Assembly: GCA_016195205.1 (NCBI GenBank)
Contig: JACQAB010000075.1
Span: 1 to 7,179 of the forward strand
DNA from: Pseudomonadota bacterium
GTDB taxonomy: Bacteria; Pseudomonadota; Alphaproteobacteria; UBA9219; RGZA01
Direction: 5' to 3'
DNA length: 7,179 nucleotides
Shown here: piece after piece, positions 4,640 to 7,179 of the stretch
How positions within the stretch are numbered: the stretch's first letter is position 1
Layout of the letters: each line of letters starts with the position of its first letter
Position numbers and translations under genes: made by a program
Notes under the pieces: model-generated
The model's input: the letters and a program-made list of their open reading frames with translations, nothing else
Database searches by the model: none
What the model was told of the DNA's origin: nothing

Positions 4640-6421
4640 AGTTTTTACATCTTCCACCACGAATTGCGGGTCGGTGCGGTTGTTCCAGTGATTGATCTGC
4701 AAATGCCCGGCCACGTGCAGCCGCGCGCCGCGCGCCAAACCCATCAGCGCCGGGCCAATATGGTTATCCATCGCCCGCCAGCACACCGCGCGCAAATAAG
4801 CCCCCTGCCTGTCGGTTAAAGAAAGGCGCAGGTGTTTCTCGCTCATCACTTCGGCCTTCATCAGCACGGCATCCATCACCGCAAAGCGCGGCTCGGGGTT
4901 GCCCATGCCGAACGGCGCCAGGGCCAGGATTTTTCCAGCCAGATCCAGCGTGGCTCCCGGCACGGCCAGAATGCCGTCAATCACCAAAGTGGGCTCCAGC
5001 GGGGCTTCCTCGATCATTTTCGCCGTGCGCACCTCAACGAACGCCTTGAATTCCGGATAGCGGTTATGGCCCACGGTGTATCCCGCCGCCATGGCGTGCC
5101 CGCCCCCATTGGTCAGCAACCCTTCCTGCTTCGCGGCAATCACCAGCGCGCCGATGTCGATCCCGCGCACCGAGCGGCAGGAACCCTTGCCCACGCCCTT
5201 GTCATCAAACGCGGTGGCGAAGCTGGGGCGGTTGAAACGCTCTTTCAAACGCGAGGCGACAAGGCCGATGACGCCCGGATGCCAGCCTTCAGCCTCCACC
5301 ATCACGCAGGAGGCCACCTCATGCGGCACCAGGGTGAAGGCCTGTTCGACAATATCTTTTTCAATCGCGCGGCGTTCCTCGTTCAGTTTTTCCAGCGCGG
5401 CGGCAAGCTGTTCGGCCTCCACCTCGCTTTCGCTGGAAAGCAACCGCGCGCCAAGATCAGATTTCCCCACGCGGCCGCCGGCATTCACGCGCGGGCCCAG
5501 CAGGAAACCCGCCGTGCCGCAATCCATGGGGCCCTTCTGGCGTGAACTGTTCAGCAGCGCCCGCAAGCCGATATTGTTCGTGGTGGAAAGAATGCGCAGG
5601 CCCTGCCGCACAAAGGCGCGGTTGGCGCCTTTCAACGCCACCATGTCGCACACGGTGCCAAGCGCGACCAGGTCCAGCTCGTCCAGCAAATTCGGCACGG
5701 TGCGGTTTTCAAAAAAACCATCGGCCTTCAGCTGTTTATGCACGGCGACCAGGAACAGAAAGGTGACGCCCACCGCCGCCAAATGACGCTGTTCGGAAGA
5801 TTCATCGAAACGGTTGGGATTCACCACCGCGAAGGCGGGCGGCAATTCCGGCTCGCCAATGTGGTGGTCAAGCACGATGACGTCCACGCCTGCCTCTTTC
5901 GCCGCCGCCAGCGGCTGATGCGCCGCCGTGCCGCAATCGACGGTGACGATCAGCGTGAAGCCGCGCGCTGCCAAAGCCTTCATCGCCGCCTCGTTGGGGC
6001 CATAGCCTTCTTTAATGCGGTCGGGCACATAGGCTTCCACGCTGTGGCCGCAGGCGCGGCCAAAGCGCATCAGCAGCGCGCTGGAGGTGGCCCCATCCAC
6101 ATCGTAGTCGCCATAAACGCAGATTTTTTCTTTCGCGGCGATGGCCTTGGCGAAACGCGCCGCCGCCTTGGGCATATCTTTCAGATGCGCGGGATCGGGC
6201 ATGAGCGCGCGCAGGGTGGGATCAAGAAAATCTGCCGCTTCCTCCGGGGAAATATCCCGCGCGGCCATGATCTGCGCCACGATGTCGGGCAGCGTGTGGC
6301 GCTGGCTGAGGGTAAGCGCCAACCGCTCGTTATACTCTTCCATCACCCAGCGCTTACCGGTGACGGATTTTTCCACCACGGCGGAGGAAGGTGCGGGTTC
6401 GGGAAGCGGTTGGACAAGCAT
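4631..6421 (-). CDS. recJ: Single-stranded-DNA-specific 5'-3' exonuclease RecJ, 596 aa
   Basis: RecJ degrades single-stranded DNA 5' to 3' in recombinational and mismatch repair. DHH-family metal motifs appear in order: VYGDYDVDGATSSALL with D105, D107 and D109; IVTVDCG with D162; VIVLDHHIGE with D185-H186-H187; and LVALGTVCDMVAL with D259. GPRVNAGGRVGKS (309-321) follows. The DHHA1 domain has WHPGVIGLVASRL (380-392) and NGGGHAMAAGY (438-448), and the OB-like C-terminus starts near 475 and includes PFGMGNPEPRF. The start at 6421 is chosen because the open frame further upstream translates a palindromic repeat ('WMPAFAGMT') and because RecJ proteins begin near 'SVTGKRWV'. No strong ribosome binding site is visible. 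glpX lies upstream on the same strand, with a GIY-YIG cassette between them. Confidence 0.93.
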   Translation of the reverse strand: MLVQPLPEPAPSSAVVEKSVTGKRWVMEEYNERLALTLSQRHTLPDIVAQIMAARDISPEEAADFLDPTLRALMPDPAHLKDMPKAAARFAKAIAAKEKICVYGDYDVDGATSSALLMRFGRACGHSVEAYVPDRIKEGYGPNEAAMKALAARGFTLIVTVDCGTAAHQPLAAAKEAGVDVIVLDHHIGEPELPPAFAVVNPNRFDESSEQRHLAAVGVTFLFLVAVHKQLKADGFFENRTVPNLLDELDLVALGTVCDMVALKGANRAFVRQGLRILSTTNNIGLRALLNSSRQKGPMDCGTAGFLLGPRVNAGGRVGKSDLGARLLSSESEVEAEQLAAALEKLNEERRAIEKDIVEQAFTLVPHEVASCVMVEAEGWHPGVIGLVASRLKERFNRPSFATAFDDKGVGKGSCRSVRGIDIGALVIAAKQEGLLTNGGGHAMAAGYTVGHNRYPEFKAFVEVRTAKMIEEAPLEPTLVIDGILAVPGATLDLAGKILALAPFGMGNPEPRFAVMDAVLMKAEVMSEKHLRLSLTDRQGAYLRAVCWRAMDNHIGPALMGLARGARLHVAGHLQINHWNNRTDPQFVVEDVKTCG

Positions 6422-6433
6422 GATTCGAGCGCC

Positions 6434-6463
6434 AGTATAGCGACATTCAAGCAAAAATGTCAT
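6434..6463 (-). promoter_or_regulatory. Candidate recJ promoter, -35 inside the palindromic repeat
   Basis: On the minus strand ATGACA (6463-6458, 5/6 match to the -35) is the end of the repeat, and TATACT (6439-6434, 5/6 match to the -10) follows after 18 bp. Transcription would start about 6 nt before the ATG, so recJ mRNA from this site would be nearly leaderless, which agrees with the lack of a clear Shine-Dalgarno sequence. Confidence 0.45.
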
Positions 6464-6487
6464 GCCAGCGAATGCTGGCATCCATGG
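6458..6487 (-). repeat. Palindromic repeat, recJ-side copy
   Basis: ATGCCAGC (6462-6469) and GCTGGCAT (6474-6481) form an 8-bp hairpin with a GAAT loop, flanked by TGTC on the left and CCATGG on the right. It is the inverted copy of 6805-6834, with a single mismatch in the hairpin loop. Translated on the minus strand it reads WMPAFAGMT, a peptide seen widely as a by-product of such repeats. It supplies the putative -35 of recJ. Confidence 0.85.
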
Positions 6488-6504
6488 AAAGGCCTTACAG
6501 AAGA

Positions 6505-6798
6505 TCACCGGTTGAAATCTAGGCTTAAATCACGCCACTCAGGATTTATTTCTTCAATCGTTTTAATCTTCCATGCGCGCTTCCAAGCTTTCATTTGTTT
6601 TTCGCGTGTAATAGCTGCGATGGGATCATCATAGACTTCATAATAAACAATTTTTGTAAGGCCATATTTCTTGCTGAAGCCTTCAAAGATTTTGTTCTTA
6701 TGCTCAAAATCCCGGCGCGCAGGATTGGAAGTTACACCAATGTAAAGCGTCCCGTTTTTCTGGTTCGTCAAAATGTAGACCATATAGCTTTTGGACAT
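6505..6798 (-). CDS. Solitary GIY-YIG endonuclease domain protein, 97 aa
   Basis: This is a single-domain member of the GIY-YIG nuclease superfamily (UvrC N-terminal/YhbQ-like), metal-dependent enzymes that nick or cut DNA; the substrate of this small subgroup is unknown. The motif opens as YMVYILTNQKNGTLYIGVTSN, with Y8 in the 'GIY' position and Y19-I20-G21 as 'YIG'. The catalytic arginine is R28 or R29, followed by EHK (32-34), KYGLTKIVYYE (44-54), and AITREKQMKAWKRAWK with the metal-binding glutamate E66. It ends with the typical NPEWRDL. The length is normal for solitary members. No extra DNA-binding domain is present. It lies 68 bp after glpX and 83 bp before recJ on the same strand, so it probably depends on operon read-through. 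Low GC and the flanking palindromes suggest horizontal arrival. Confidence 0.9.
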   Translation of the reverse strand: MSKSYMVYILTNQKNGTLYIGVTSNPARRDFEHKNKIFEGFSKKYGLTKIVYYEVYDDPIAAITREKQMKAWKRAWKIKTIEEINPEWRDLSLDFNR

Positions 6799-6804
6799 GG
6801 CTCG

Positions 6805-6834
6805 CCATGGATGCCAGCATGCGCTGGCATGACA
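6805..6834 (+). repeat. Palindromic repeat, glpX-side copy
   Basis: ATGCCAGC (6811-6818) and GCTGGCAT (6823-6830) form an 8-bp hairpin with an ATGC loop, flanked by CCATGG on the left and GACA on the right. It is the inverted mate of 6458-6487. It lies just upstream of the nuclease start codon in the glpX–GIY-YIG gap and would fold in the transcript. Confidence 0.85.
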
Positions 6835-6866
6835 CTTCTTGGGGTTAAACTGCGCTTAAACTTTAA

Positions 6867-7179
6867 CTAAATCTCTTCTTTACGCCTAAAATTATGGTTC
6901 GCCTCGATATACCGAACGGTGCCGGTTTTAGAACGCATGACGACGGAATGCGTCGCCGCGCCGCCCGGAAAGCGCCGCACGCCGCGCAGCATGGCGCCGT
7001 TGGTGACGCCCGTGGCGGCGAACATCACATCGCCCTTGGCCAAGTCCAGCAGCCCGTATTTGCGGTTCAGATCCTTGATGCCCATCTTCGCCGCACGTTT
7101 TTTCTCATCGTCGTTGCGGAACAAGAGCCGCCCATGCATCTGCCCGCCCATGCAACGTAACGCCGCAGCAGCCAGCACG
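6867..7179 (-). CDS. glpX: Class II fructose-1,6-bisphosphatase GlpX (C-terminal part; 5' end beyond window)
   Basis: GlpX hydrolyses fructose-1,6-bisphosphate to fructose-6-phosphate in gluconeogenesis (and, in many bacteria, sedoheptulose-1,7-bisphosphate). Only the last 104 or so residues are visible. They contain VLAAAALRCMGGQMHGRLL, the 'DLNRKYGLLDLAKGDVMFAATGVTNG' block, in which D and G residues belong to the sugar-phosphate and metal site of the family, 'ATHSVVMRSKTGTVRYIEA' and a short basic tail RRKEEI. The stop is TAG at 6869-6867. The frame stays open to the right edge. In alphaproteobacteria glpX commonly follows a homoserine dehydrogenase gene and precedes recJ; here a GIY-YIG cassette intervenes. 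No strong terminator is seen after the stop, so read-through to the nuclease gene and recJ is plausible. Confidence 0.93.
   Translation of the reverse strand, partial: VLAAAALRCMGGQMHGRLLFRNDDEKKRAAKMGIKDLNRKYGLLDLAKGDVMFAATGVTNGAMLRGVRRFPGGAATHSVVMRSKTGTVRYIEANHNFRRKEEI

Larger units (their letters stand above)
6458..6834 (-). mobile_element. Candidate small mobile cassette: GIY-YIG gene between inverted palindromic repeats
   Basis: The 377-bp segment consists of one nuclease gene flanked by 30-bp repeats in inverted orientation (29/30 identical), placed between glpX and recJ, genes I know as direct neighbours in many alphaproteobacteria. Its interior is AT-rich: 35% GC by hand count at 6541-6660 against 63% at 3301-3360 in parE. 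I see no clear target-site duplication. The mobility is inferred from this arrangement and not demonstrated. Confidence 0.5.

Noticed and set aside
6422..6508. A longer recJ start at GTG 6508
   Set aside because: The extra 29 residues are the translation of the palindromic repeat, and RecJ homology begins after the ATG at 6421.
4832..6634. Plus-strand open frames opposite recJ (4832-5545, 5076-5786, 5738-6634)
   Set aside because: They mirror RecJ codons, are His/Arg- or Ser-rich, overlap each other and show no domain; recJ motifs are complete on the other strand.
6844..6867. GTTAAA/TTTAAC as a glpX terminator
   Set aside because: The stem is only 6 A/T-rich bp with a 12-nt loop and no U-run, too weak to call.

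Overview
The window looks like chromosomal DNA of an alphaproteobacterium. The protein-coding parts are GC-rich, the glpX–recJ gene order on the right is one I associate with Alphaproteobacteria, and a palindromic repeat there reads 'WMPAFAGMT' when translated, a repeat type common in that class. I cannot name a genus from sequence alone.

Left region (1-1660): a partial XRE-type repressor gene (minus) is divergent from a small unknown gene (plus, 471-806). The 160 bp between them holds two mirror-image promoters whose -35 elements lie inside TTGTTGAAA motifs. Three TTGTTGA half-sites sit exactly 22 bp apart, as expected for a repressor controlling itself and its neighbour. The unknown gene meets a secreted DUF3108-family protein gene (minus, 803-1660) tail to tail, with overlapping stop codons.

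Middle (1661-3749): parE, topoisomerase IV subunit B, is complete with all catalytic motifs. It is divergent from the DUF3108 gene, and their candidate promoters share one TTTATAAC core.

Intergenic region (3750-4630): parE ends at a hairpin. A tRNA gene follows on the minus strand, with an unusual insertion of about 40 nt in the anticodon loop. About 700 bp without a gene come next. They hold 12 CGCGCG-(TA/CA)AA boxes, including a 32-bp tandem repeat, then a 43-bp stem-loop, an orphan TTGACA promoter-like site, a second inverted repeat, and a perfect DnaA-box sequence overlapping the recJ stop codon.

Right region (4631-7179): on the minus strand lie glpX (C-terminal part only), a small GIY-YIG nuclease gene and recJ. 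The nuclease gene is AT-rich and bracketed by two near-identical 30-bp palindromic repeats in inverted orientation (29/30 matches). It looks like a small mobile cassette that entered the glpX–recJ operon, and its edge repeat appears to supply the -35 element for recJ.

The main candidates for something undescribed are the tRNA with the enlarged anticodon arm, the CGCGCG box array, and the GIY-YIG/palindrome cassette.
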